This document shows, piece after piece, positions 35,852 through 47,500 of a stretch of DNA of 64,000 nt. A program made the position numbers and the translations under genes. Origin of the DNA: Salvelinus alpinus (Eukaryota; Chordata; Actinopteri; Salmoniformes; Salmonidae); assembly GCF_045679555.1 (NCBI RefSeq), contig NC_092115.1:36464728-36528727 (forward strand), read 5' to 3'. Position 1 is the stretch's first letter, and every line of letters starts with the position of its first letter. Below the pieces are notes generated by a model. The model searched no databases and was not told the DNA's origin. It saw nothing but the letters and a program-made list of their open reading frames with translations.

Positions 35852-38260
35852 ATTGTGCCTTCAGAAAGAATTCACACCCCTTGAATTTTTCCACATTCCA
35901 CATTCACCCTGAATTTCATATTGATTAAATATAATTTTTTTGACACAGGCCTACACATAATACCGCATAATGTCTAAGTGGAATTATGTTTTTTGAAATT
36001 TTTACAAATGAATTCAAACTGAAAAGCTGAAATGTCTTGAATCAATAAGTATTCAACCCCTTTATCTGTAAGGTCCCTCAGTTGAGCAGGGAATTTCAAA
36101 CAAAGATTCAACCACAAAGACCACAAAAGTGTTCCAATGCCTCGCAAAGAAGGGCACCTATAAATAGATGGGAAAAAACATTTGGATTTTGGAATCGCCC
36201 TTTGAGCATGGTGAAGTTATTAATTACTATTTGGATGATGTACAGTATATATATTCAAAAGAATGTGGACACCCCTTCAGATTAGTGGATTCGGCTATTT
36301 CAGCCACACCCATTGCTGACAGGTGTATAAAATCAAGCACACAGCCATGCAGGCTCCATAGACAAACATTGACAGTAGTATGGCCTTATTGAAGAGCTCA
36401 GTGACTTTCAACGTGGCACCGTCATAGGATGCCACCTTTCCAACAAGTCAGTTTGTCAAATTTCTGCCCTTCTAGAGCTGCACCGATCAACTGTAAGTGC
36501 TGTTATTGTGAAGTGGAAATGTCTAGGAGCAACAACAGCTCAGCCGTGAAGTGGTAGGCCACACAAGCTCACAGAACGGTACCACTGAGTGCTGATGGGC
36601 GTCTGTCCTCATTTGCAACACTCACTACCGATTTCCAAACTGCCTCTGGAAGCAACGTCAGCACAAGAACTGTTCGTAGGGAGCTTCTTGAAATGGGTTT
36701 CCATGGCCGAGCAGCCGGTCACAAGCCTAAGAACACCATGCACAATGCCAAGTGTCGGCTGGAGTGGTGTAAAGCTCGTTGCCATTGGACTCTGGAGCAG
36801 TGGAAACTCGTTTTCTGGAGTGATGAATCATGCTTCACCATCTGGCAGTCCGACGGATGAATCTGGGTTTGGTGGATGCCAGGAGAATGCTACCTGCCCC
36901 AATGCATAGTGCCAACTGTAAAGTTTGGTGGAGGAGGAATAATGGTCTGGGGCTGTTTTATATGGTTTGTGCTAGGCCCCTTAGTTCCAGTGAAGGGAAA
37001 TCTTAACGCTACAGCATACAATGACATTCTAGACTATTCTGTGCTTCCAAATTTGTGGCAACAGTTTGGGAAAGGCCCTTTCCTGTTTCAGCATAACAAT
37101 ACCCCTGTGCACAAAGCGAGGTCCGTACAGAAATGGTTTCTCGATATTGCTGTGGAAGATTTGATTTGATGTGGAAGAACTTGACTGGCCTGCACAGAGC
37201 CCTGACCTCAGCCCCATCAAACACGTGGGATGAATTGTAACGCCGACTATGAGCCAGGTCTAATCACCCAACATTAGTGCCGACCTCACGAATGCTCGTG
37301 GTTGAATGGAAGCAAGTCCATGCAGAAATGTTTCAACATCAAGAGGAAAGCTTTCCCAGAAGAGTGGAGGCTGTTAATGCAGCAAAGGGGGTACCAACTC
37401 CATATTGATGTCCATGACTTTGGAATGAGATGTTCGACGAGCAGGTATCCACTGTTCACATACTTTGGTCATGTAGTGTATCAAACCACCCAGACACTAC
37501 AAAGATACAGGCATCCTTCCTAACTCAGTTGCCGGAGAGGAAGGAAACCGCTCAGGGATTTCACCATGAGGCCAATGGTGACTTTAAAATAATTACAGAG
37601 TTTAATTGATGTGATAGGAGAAAACTGAGGATGGATCAACAACATTGTAGTTACTCCACAATATTAACCTAATTGACAGAGTGAAAAGAAGGAAGGATGT
37701 ATAGAATAAAAATATCCAAAACATCCATCCTGTTTGCATCAATGCACTAAATTAATACTGCAAAAAAATGTGGCAAAGCAAATGGGTCACTCTGCTTTCT
37801 ACCAGACACTGGGAGATGAATTCACATTTCAGCAGGACAACAACCTAAAACACAAGGCCAAATCTACACTGGAGTTGCTAACCAAGAAGACAGTGAATGT
37901 TCCTCAGAGATCAAGTTACAGTTTTGGCTTAAATCTACTTGAAAATCTATGGCAAGACCTGAAAACGGTTGTCTAGCAATGATCAACAACCAATTTCAAG
38001 CATGAAGAAATGTGAAAATAACAAATAGGCAGATGATGCACTATCCAGGTGTGGAAAGCTCTTAGATACTTACCCATAAATACGTACAGCTGTAATCACT
38101 GCCAAAAGTGCGTCTACAAAATATTGACTCAGGGGTGTGAATACTTAGATGAGATATTTCTGTATTTCAATAAAGTATTAAAACATTTCTAAAAATATGT
38201 TTTCTCTTTGTTGTTATGGGGAATTGTGTGTATGTCGATGGGTGAGGAAAAAACATTGAC
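35852..38260 (+). mobile_element. Tc1-like transposon, decayed, interrupted by another Tc1
   Basis: The left end TGCCTTCAGAAAGAATTCACAC is followed by ACCCCTTGAATTTTTCC. The right side carries AGGGGTGTGAATACTTAG near 38130 but the extreme right terminus is missing. A C-terminal transposase remnant at 37734-37976 reads FQQDNNLKHKAKSTLEL and LNLLENLWQDLK. A second copy in the opposite orientation lies at 43040-44165. The element is split at TA by the Tc1 at 36243-37478. Confidence 0.75.
36243..37478 (+). mobile_element. Tc1-like transposon nested in a Tc1-like transposon
   Basis: Ends CAGTATATATATTCAAAAG and CTTTGGTCATGTAGTG, with TA at 36241-36242 and 37479-37480. Plus-strand transposase pieces at 36589-37169 include [24 protein letters not shown] and [17 protein letters not shown]. 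Frameshifts separate them. Same subfamily as 6204-7411. Removing the element rejoins the outer transposon, as judged from the uninterrupted inverted copy near 43640-43690. Confidence 0.85.
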
Positions 38261-38510
38261 ATGAATGACGTGTCACTTGTCTCTTACTAGGCACATGAGG
38301 TTTTGTCATGACTGCTGGATTGGGTGCAATGGTAATGCAGTGTTAAAATGACCCTGAGCCAAGCAGCCAAATGAAACAAGTGATTTTAACTTTAAGAGTG
38401 TATGAATTATACATGACTTATACAAATTCTAACTTGAAATAGCCTTGGGGTCCTGTAGAGTGCTAAATAAGTAGTAAACAGATATGATCTGGGCACCATA
38501 AGACTATTCT

Positions 38511-38602
38511 GGGCCCGGTTTCCCAAAAGCATTTTAAGGCTAAGTTCATATTTCTAACGATGAACTTATTAGCCTTAAGATACTTTTGGAAAACCGGGCA
38601 CA
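38511..38602. repeat. Foldback repeat
   Basis: The left arm GGGCCCGGTTTCCCAAAAGC and the right arm CTTTTGGAAAACCGGGC are inverted copies. The second half reads CTTAAGAT or its inverse around a short centre. Confidence 0.65.
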
Positions 38603-39317
38603 GATGATGTCGAGAGGAACCGAACGGTCATGCACAAACATGGGTGTTACCGTAATTATTGGTTACGTACATCAAAATATTAATATCGTCTATCATAATA
38701 TAATTCAGTTAAGTGGATTTATTTTTTTAGGTGTTACGTTTGACTCCAGCTACTGTTACAATTGCCTCTGGCACAGGGGCAAATGTAACGTCTGGACTTT
38801 CCTGATTAAAATCAATATTGTGATCCGACCATCTTATGTACAGTACAGACATATAAACGGTATGAATGATTAGGAGACCGATGTAAGTTAATAAATAAAT
38901 AAATTACTGGCCTAGTTAAAGTGATCGCTGAGCAATAGATTAAAAGACAAAACTGTAACAATTGCCCCCAGTCTCCCCTAACTATTGCATAGTACATGCA
39001 TTATAGCTGATTTACACACAGGTGGCAAAATATCTCTATTTTCATCATACCAAAGCACCGGTTCCAATCCAAATGCCAATGCCATTTAGCAAACTCCAGG
39101 AGTTTACATTTGTTGGATGACATGCAAATAGAATACACAAGCAGAAAATAACACCATACTGTAAAATATGGTGATGAATCAATTAATAATCAAAAAACAA
39201 GCATGGAAATTGGAAGATTGCATTATCAAAGAAAATACAGTATACAGAGACACACTCACCAGACTGTTTGGACCTAAAACACAGCCAGTTATCCAGTCTC
39301 TATGACAGTGTGGCAGA

Positions 39318-39755
39318 CGTAGATAAATGCACACACCTGAGAAGGTTTGGAGCCCAAACAATTTATTTATTTGTATTAATTTAACTAGGCAAGTCAGTTA
39401 AGCACAAATTCTTATTTACAATGACGGCCTAGGAACAGTGGGTTAACTGCCTTGTTCAGGGGCAGAACAACAGATTTTTCCCTTGTCAGCTCGGGGATTC
39501 GATCTAGCAACCTTTCAGTTACTGGCCCAACGCTCTAACCACTAGGCTACCTGCCGCGAGGTTCCAGGAATGCATATTGATGTTGAGGAATAAGAAGCTA
39601 TCTTGTCAAGGCGATGCTTCAGGAATTCTAGTTCTGAGAAACCATAGGGAGGGAAAAGGAACAGAAAGAGAGGGAAGTAGGTTTTATTCTGTAGAGTGTT
39701 TGAAAACAGTTAACTATTGGAGAAAAACTATAAAATGTCAAAATGTACAGCCCCA
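39318..39755 (-). pseudogene. Relic of arhgap30 exon 5 with flanking introns
   Basis: Outside the SINE, the sequence parallels 20806-21050 of arhgap30. CACACCTGAGAAGGTTTGG then AGCCCAAACA lies on the left. GCGAGGTTCCAGGAATGCAT, GAGGAATAAGAAGC and GTTCTGAGAAACCA lie on the right, followed by homologous intron (GAAAACAGTT, AAAATGTACAG). Within the exon there are at least two 2-bp losses and several substitutions, and a SINE splits it. No other arhgap30 exon was found nearby. It is best explained as the decayed remainder of a duplicated gene. Confidence 0.85.
39361..39559 (-). mobile_element. HpaI-type salmonid SINE
   Basis: On the minus strand the element starts GGCAGGTAGCCTAGTGGTTA and runs through the B box GATCGAATCCCC to TTAACTGACTTGCCTAGTT and an AT-rich tail. 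It is tRNA-derived with an internal RNA polymerase III promoter. It is inserted in the arhgap30 exon 5 relic. Confidence 0.88.
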
Positions 39756-40125
39756 AGGCAACAGTAAACATGTCTTCCCCTACGAATGATGCAGGCAAGA
39801 CGCATCATTTTTTGTCAAAAACATTTTTTCAAAATCGAGCCAGTGCTTTCTGAGATATCGCGTGTGACTAATTTACGGACACAGAGTCACAGTTCCCTCC
39901 CCGATTTTATTGTGGGGGACAACAATAGGCTGGGCAGCACCACCTATGGGATATTTTTGGTTGAGATGGAGACGTGAATCCAACATATCAATTATTAATT
40001 TGTAGACAACCTGGAATTAAAGCCAGACTAGGTCTGGCAACTATGTGTGTGTTCTCTATACCCGTTCGCTCCTCTCCTTATAGGCGTTACAGATGCTCCC
40101 CACCACTTGGCTGCAACCCTTTTGG

Positions 40126-40366
40126 GCTCCAGAGTGGCGCAGCAGTCTAAGGCACTGCATCTCAGTGCTAGAGGCGTCACTACAGACCCTGGTTCGATCC
40201 CAGGCTGTATCACAACCGCCCATAATCAGGAGTCCCATAGGGCGGCGCACAATTGGCACAGCTTCATCCGGGTTAAGGGAGGGTTTGGCTGGGGTAGGCC
40301 GTCATTGTAAAATAAGAATTTGTTCATAACCGACTTGCCTAATTGAATAAATAAATTAAAAAGGTA
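40126..40366 (+). mobile_element. Salmonid tRNA-derived SINE (SmaI/FokI-like head)
   Basis: GAGTGGCGCAGCAGTCTAAGG (A-box region) is followed by CCCTGGTTCGATCCCAGG (B box). The body CCCATAGGGCGGCGCACAAT leads to the shared tail GTAGGCCGTCATTGTAAAAT and AAGAATTTGTTCATAACCG, ending AT-rich. Lies just upstream of a LINE. Confidence 0.85.
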
Positions 40367-40399
40367 TCATTTAGTGTACCCTGTACGCACAACCCATGT

Positions 40400-41962
40400 G
40401 GAATTACTGGTCCCTGGCAGCGTTTGTAACTGCCGATCTGTGGTCAAGAATGCCAAGTTCATCTCAGCCTATGCTGCCTTTCAGTCCCGTGACTTTTGGC
40501 CCTGATAGAGAACGAATCACGCCAGAGAACACTGCTATTCCAGCTGCTCTCTCGCATTTGGTCGTTGCAGGGGTGGAACAGTGCTACTCTTTTCACCTCT
40601 TTCCTCTCACACTCACCTGTCCATCTCCTCATTTGAATTCCATGCTGTCCACTGTCACTTGTCCACTCAAGCTTAACATTATTGCCATCTATCGCCCACC
40701 AGGTGCCCTTAGAGAGTTCCTCAATGAGCTTGACACCTTGATAAGCTCCTTTCCTGATGACGGCTCACCGCTCTCCGTACTTGGCGACTTTAACCTCCCG
40801 ATGTCTGCCTTCAATTTCTTTCTTTCCAACTCTCTCTTTCCCCTCCTTGCCTCTTTGGACCTCACCCTTTCCCAGTCCCCTCCCATGGCAGGCAACACAC
40901 TTGACCTCATCTTTACTAGAGGCTGTTCGCCTACTTATCTCACTACAACCCCCTCCAGGTCTCTGATCACTACTTTTTTTCCTTTTGTGTCTCCCTCTCC
41001 TCCAACACTAGCAACTCAGCCCCTACCTAGATGGTCATGCACTGTCGCAATCGTCGCTCTCTCTCCCACTAGTCTCTCCTCTTCTACCCTATCATCTCTC
41101 CCTTTTGCTAAATCCTTCTCCCTCCTGTCTCTTTGACCCTACCCTCCTCCCTTTCCGCATCCTTTGACTCGCATTGTCCCCTTTCCTCCCGGCTGGCTCG
41201 GCCATTCACTCCTGCTCCGTGGCTGAGTGACTCATTGCAACCTTACAGAACAGGGCTGCAGGCAGCTGAGCGAAAATGGAGGAAAACTAAACTTCCAGAG
41301 AACCTTTCATCCTTTCACTCCATCCTCTCTACCTATGCATCCGCTTCCAAAGCTACTTTCTATCACTCTACATTTCAAGCCACTAACCCTAGGAAACTAT
41401 TTTGAATCTTCTCCTCCCTCAATCCTCCACCACATTCCTCCTCCCTCTCTGTGGATGACTTTGTCAACCACTTTGAAAAGAAGGTTGATGACATCCGCTC
41501 CTCATTCACTCAGCCAATTGAGTCAGTTAGTCTCACTCATACAGAACTACCCTACGCCTTGAACTCTTTCTCCCTTCTCTCTCCAGCTGAAATACTGTGA
41601 CTAGTGAGGTCTGGCCGCCCAACAACCTGCCCACTTGACCCCATCCCCTTTTCCAGACCTTCTCCCATTCCTCACTTCCCTCATCCCTGATCATTGGTTG
41701 CGTCCCTTCTGACTTCAAAATGGCCCGAGGCACTCCGCTCATCAAGAAACTAACACTTGACTCCTCTGATGTCAAAAACTACAGACCGGTATCCCTTCTT
41801 TCCAAAACACTTGAGCATTCTGTCTCTGACCAACTCTCTCGCTATCTCTCTCAGGACGATCTTCTTGACCCTAAACAGTCAGGCTTCAAGACAGGTCACT
41901 CAACCAAAACTGCTCTTCTCCACACTCCCAAAGCTGACTCTCTCGCCTCCTGTATTTGGGTG
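40400..41962 (+). mobile_element. L2-group LINE, truncated
   Basis: The endonuclease portion includes NIIAIYRPPGALREFLNEL and SVLGDFNLPMSAFN. The RT begins at 41720-41960 with DVKNYRPVSLLSKTLEHSV and LDPKQSGFKTGHSTKTALL, then stops. The catalytic motifs and 3' end are missing. Stops and shifts occur between about 41135 and 41700. Confidence 0.8.
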
Positions 41963-41964
41963 TG

Positions 41965-42245
41965 TTGACAACCAAACACAATATCACTTTTGAAATACAA
42001 TAAATAGCCTGTTAACTTGATAAGTTAACCAATTATATGTTGGATTCACATCTCCAACAAAAATAAAAGTTACAGAATGGAGTTAAGCCAGTGGCTCAGA
42101 TGGAACTATCCAAGCAGGTATAGTACATATCCTTTAAATGTTTCTATTTGGTTGCCTTGTCAATCAAACACAATTCAAATGTTGCTTTTGTAGTACAGTA
42201 AATAGCCTAAAGTTAAGGCCATCTTACAAACTAATGTAACACTTA
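41965..42245. repeat. Two related segments of unknown repeat
   Basis: Segments at 41965-42020 and 42155-42210 share CAACCAAACACAAT / CAATCAAACACAAT followed by TTTTGAAATACAATAAATAGC-like text and GTTAA. The family was not identified. Confidence 0.35.
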
Positions 42246-42331
42246 ACCTTAAAATTTAGAATGTCTCAAAAGCGAGGAAATATTGTGTAAAATTACATAA
42301 TTAGTCATGCTATCCCAAGTTTTACTGTTTA

Positions 42332-42775
42332 AAGAATGTCTCTTGTTATATGCTGCTGTGTTTTCTAACCTGATACAAACTTGTCTTTGTGGGACTTAAG
42401 ACTGCTAAGGTCCCTTTGGGTGCGACTGCAGCATGTGACATTTGAGTTTACTATCTACAGAAAGTCACATGTATGGAAACTTGCAGAAAGGAGCACATTA
42501 TAGTGTTTGCTGTTGTGAATGCAATTAGCACAAGGTTGATAGCCGGACGGCTGTAAAAGACAACTAATTGCCTTTTACACACTATCTGCTGACTGCCATG
42601 CATACAAAAAAAAGTACTTCTCTATAAAAGGTGAGAACCAACACTGTTCATTGAGCTTTCAACTATGCACTGTTGAGTGGATGGTTGATTCTCATTTTTT
42701 GCAAATCTTATAATAAAGTGTTGTTTAAAAGAATCTGCAGTTTCTCTCTTCCTATAGAATTGCTACCACAACATC
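42332..42775 (+). mobile_element. Candidate solo LTR (fossil)
   Basis: LTR-like organisation: it opens with TG, has a TATA box (CTCTATAAAAGG) near 42620 and a poly(A) signal (AATAAAG) near 42712, and ends in CA (CTACCACAACA). No primer-binding site or internal genes follow, so at most a solo LTR remains. Family and target-site duplication could not be established. Confidence 0.35.
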
Positions 42776-43039
42776 CATGGCCACATTTTAAGGTTATTGT
42801 AACTATACATTTATTCTAATGTAATCACAAAGCATGCATGTTCAAGATAGCATGCATATGTCATAGTAGGTCTGTGGAGAACTTCAACATTGCTGTAATA
42901 ATCTGTGCAGAATCTCAAACAGCATTGATCACTTGCATCATGTACTTTTAATGTAATCCAGGTCATTTAGTTCTGCTATTAATGAAGCACCATGATAACA
43001 CATTACTCTGTTGTATAAATAAACAATATCTGACGTTGT

Positions 43040-44165
43040 GTTCCAATTTCAACTTTGCTGTGCTTTTAAAATGGTTGAAAGCGCATTGATAGACATTTGG
43101 GTAACAACTAAACCAAAAATCAGACAGTTTTTCCATTGGAATTTGGATGTGCTTTTAGATGGTTGAAAGCATAGTGATAACACAACACTTTTTTGAGTGG
43201 GTAGGTTATAGGTTGTAATCTCATTGATCAATGTCTCTATCCACACCTGGATTCTGCACATTACAGGATTTTGAAAATAATAAACTGTCAAATTGGTTGT
43301 TGATCATTGCTAGACAACCATTTTCAGGTCTTGGTATTGATTTTCATGTACATTTAAGTCAAAACTATAACTCGGCCACTCAGGAACATTCACTGGCTTC
43401 TTGGTAAGCACTTACTTTAGTGCCTTGTTACAAACAGGATGCATGTTTTGGAACATTGTTTATCTGTACAGGCTTCCTTTTTATCCCACTGTCAATTAGG
43501 TTAGTATTGTGGAATAACTACAATGTTGTTGATCCATTTTCAGTTCTCTTATCACAGCCATTTTACAGTCACCATTGGCCTCATGGTGAAATCCCTGAGC
43601 GGTTTCCTTCCTCTGCGGCAACTAAGTCAGGAAGGACGCCTGTATCTTTGTTGTGACTCGGGTATATTGGTACACCATCCAAAGTGGAATTAATAACTTC
43701 ACCAGGCTCAAAATAATATTCAATGTCTGCTTTGTTTTACCCATCTACCAATAGGTGCCCTTCTCTGCAAGGCATTAGAAAACCTCCCTGGTCTGTTGTT
43801 CAATCTGTTTTTGAAAATCACTGCTCGACTGTACCCCACACAAAACTGTATCTGTGGGGTACAGAGATGAGGTAGTCATTAAAAAAACAATGTTAAACAC
43901 TTATTGCACACAGTCCATGCAACTTAAGAAAATGTTTACTCCTGAACTTATTTAGGCTTGCCCTAACAAAGGGGTTGAACAGTTACTGACTCAAGACATT
44001 TCAGCTTTTCATTTTTAATTAATTTGTATACATTTCTAAATATAAGATTCCACTGACATTAAGGGGTATTATGTGAAAAGCAAGTGACAACAAATATTAA
44101 TTTAATCAATTTTAAATTCAAGCTGTAAAAAGTCAAGGGGTATGAATACTTTCTGAAGGCACTGT
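43040..44165 (-). mobile_element. Tc1-like transposon, decayed, inverted relative of 35852-38260
   Basis: The right end AGTCAAGGGGTATGAATACTT then TCTGAAGGCACTGTA is the terminal repeat. The body runs antiparallel to the outer element at 35852-38260; shared segments include GGTGCCCTTCTCTGCAAGGC and GGTTGTTGATCATTGCTAG. No long transposase frame remains. Confidence 0.7.
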
Positions 44166-44582
44166 ACATGTAACATGTACGCTGTTGAACTGAAACATTT
44201 TATTACCTTGAATTATATTTTTTGAAAGTTATTGCAAGAAATAAAGTTAAGTTATTAACCTGACTTGATACGAGACTGTCCCTTGTAGCAAGAAATTGTT
44301 CCAGATAGACAAACACTAACTAGACAACACATACTAAATGGCTACTATATGTTTTCTTTATCTAAATGCGCAGGATCGACTATTTCTAGAAATACATTTG
44401 ATTAAATAACATTTGACTGATTAAGTTGTAAATAGGTTGTTCAAATGAAACTGTGGAGCTGTCAACAGTCAAACATGAAAACCATTTCACAAATCAATTA
44501 GGAAGAAAAGCGTGTCAAAATGTCTCAAAACACCTGCTGTACCACATTTTCACAGAAAGTGTTAGACAAGCTATGCCATGTT

Positions 44583-47500
44583 TTATTTGTTCCATCTCGT
44601 CTGAGACAACATTAAACTTGTGTGTGGATCCCCAGGGTATGCGGCTACCCCATATTGAGACACCGGACGCTCTCCTATGTGAGTTCTCTGATGTGACTTC
44701 ATACTGGAGCGCTGGGTGAAGCATTTCCCACACTGTGTGCACTTGTAGGGCTTCTCCCCGCTGTGGACCACAGCATGTCTGATCAGGTTGTACTGCTTGG
44801 GGAAACTCCTGCCACACTGTTCGCAGGTGTACGGTTTCTCTCCGGTGGTGCCGCCCGACCTCCACTGAGTCCTCATTCTCTTCACCATGTTAAAACTACT
44901 GCGACTCAGGCTGTATCCAGAGAAGGTGGAGGTGGTGGCCATGTTTGACCCTGTCATGCACTCACTCATTCTCACTGTTGATTCTGAAGCGCTGTGCTGA
45001 TGCTGCCTTGGCTGTAGAGCTAAACTATTTCCATCATTATTTGAGTTCAGCATCTCACTGCTCTGTCCTTCTGGCATCTGTCTAGTCTCATCAGCCAATG
45101 TCCTGACATGTCTTTTCATGTGTGCTGCTGCACTGAGCATGTCAGCATGTGGTTTCCCTATAGAGTGAAGTGATGGCCCTCCATCATCTGTCATAGTAGG
45201 AAGGGATGGAAGCCCACTATGAGATGGGAAAATTGAGATATTCTGAGAGTACTCCTCTATGGCATGAAAGGAGAAATCTGGGTGGCCATCAGGGTCAGTT
45301 TCTCTGCCTGGATCCACAGAGGTCCACAGCTGCCCATCAGTCTCATCCATGACAAACTGGTCAGGTCCTGCCAGGGCTGTGATCTGATCCAGCTCCTCCT
45401 TTTTCTCATCCTTCACCATCACTAGCTCTTGTGAGTCCTCATCCTCGGCTGGCTGGTGCTGCTCTGTGCTACACACCTCTGTAGACGCGAGCCGGGGTGT
45501 GTCTGGTTCCTCTGGACCATCAGAATTGGGGCAATGTTCCACTGAGTCTTCAGGAGATATGTTGGGTTGTGGGATGAAGTCCTCAAAGTGCCGTTGCTCA
45601 AAGGATGGTGGTTGCCCAGGCTTGGAAACAGACTCTAAAGATTTGGGATAAACATAAAAGAAACATTATAAAAGACCCTTAACAGTTGCAAAACATGGGT
45701 GCTTTAGAATTGACTGTGTGTGTACGTGTACTCCATATGCCAGAACATAAAACACCAATGAAGCAACTTGGAACGTGCATACCACCACACCCACACTTTC
45801 ACAGACAGAGCAGTATCACTTATGGTCGCACCCACCCTCTCCAGTGATCCTGAGCTCTTCCTGAGGGTCAGTCTTCCACACATCCTCTGCTGTCTCCTCA
45901 TCTTTGATCAGTATGGGTTCAGTCTCCGCTCTCTGCTCCACATCTGTAGGCTGTAACAGGGGACTGAGGTTATCACTCTGGGACACACCATATTTAACAC
46001 TTCTCATATCCATGAATCACACAAAAGCTCTAAATTCTCCTGATATTCCAATAACAGAATTGATCCAAGAGGTCAGGTCTCTGTAATTGTAAAAGGTGAT
46101 GTATCACACCTGGGGTTGAGAGTCCTCTTCAACAGCCATCTCTCCATCTCCCCACTGTGATTTACTCTTCTGCTTGTTCAAAACAATCTTGACTGGATAT
46201 GAAGATCTCTCTGATGCCATGGGGTAAAGAACTGCAAAATAATTGTATTCAGTCAAATATTATGGCTATTCACACACACTTGGGTTTTGCATGTGCAATG
46301 AATTTATCATTAATAATTGCCAGAAGATTCCGACCCTACGTTACGCTTGTTTACACCGAGCTGCACTGGGGTCAGACAGCATGACTGTGTAGATCAAGAC
46401 ACTGCGGTGCCAGTATGAGATATGGCTCAGAAAACATACCTCAATCCAGGAATGAGAAATGAGTTTAGGGCTGACCCCATTTATTAAACTGGTCGATGGT
46501 TTGTTCGAAAGGCTGCTGTTTGACTGAGCCTTCTTTAGTCGAACGGTAGCAAAAAAATTACATAATCATGGTTTACAAGACACCGGTCTGATTTGTGCCT
46601 GTCTGAGTGGACTGATCCATTGTGGAGGCCGTGGGTTGGCACAGTCCATCACCCTAAGACGTGCTACTGAAATTGTATATGGTTATATTACATAAGAACA
46701 ATGGTGCAACACTAATAAAAATAATATTGGTTTATAACAAAACACGCTTTCTCCCACGTTGGAGAGGTCCCTGTCCGCGGTTCTGAATCAGTGCGCTGTT
46801 TAATTGCAGCCTTTTCCTAGACCATGTTGCTATAGCAAAGTTAGCCAGCATATTGGTGTTGAGAACAATGTGGCGGAGGCAGCAGTGGAGTTAGGAGATG
46901 AGAAAACAGCCCTCACCTCAATTGTCTAAGAAAAGTGAGGAGAGCGGAAACCAACTTAATTTATGGCTTGGCGATATGGCCAAAATATCATAACACAGCA
47001 TTTTATTTTTTATTAGGCCAAAGTATCATATCATGGCATATTTTTTATTTTTTTACAGTATGATGGTATATTTTAGAAAAATAAAAGTAATAAATTTGCT
47101 TCATGAGTAGTGTGTGACCGACCCTAGGTTTGAAACACATACATTCTAAGTGATTTCAATAGTTTCTCTTTTCTGATTGATTTATGCTGTTCAAATCAGC
47201 TTCAACCAAAAATAATTTTTCTGCATTTTCATACATTTCTGTATTCCTGCACTCATGAGATCATTTCCGCACTGCCACCTAGGGCTGCATGATATGGGCA
47301 AACAATCTAGGCCATATTTTTAACCAAATGTTGCAATTGCGATTTAGAGCAAAACACTTGGGTGAACTGTTGGAATCATGGAAATATAATGATAATTCAA
47401 ATTCTATAGTTAGAATAGAATAGTGGGCAATCTGGAATACAGTGTTTGACATGACAACAAATAAATGCCAGGGAGGAGTTATTGTGGAGTGCTAAAAAGT

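Noticed and set aside
40028-40329. Open frames of 60-87 residues on both strands
   Set aside because: They are translations of the SINE.
40126-40366. tRNA-like A and B boxes
   Set aside because: These are SINE heads followed by SINE bodies and tails, not functional tRNA genes; the same applies at 49696 and 63368.
42332-42775. TATA box and AATAAA as a host gene promoter and poly(A) site
   Set aside because: Both signals lie within about 100 bp in the same direction with no exon between, as in an LTR; no gene follows.
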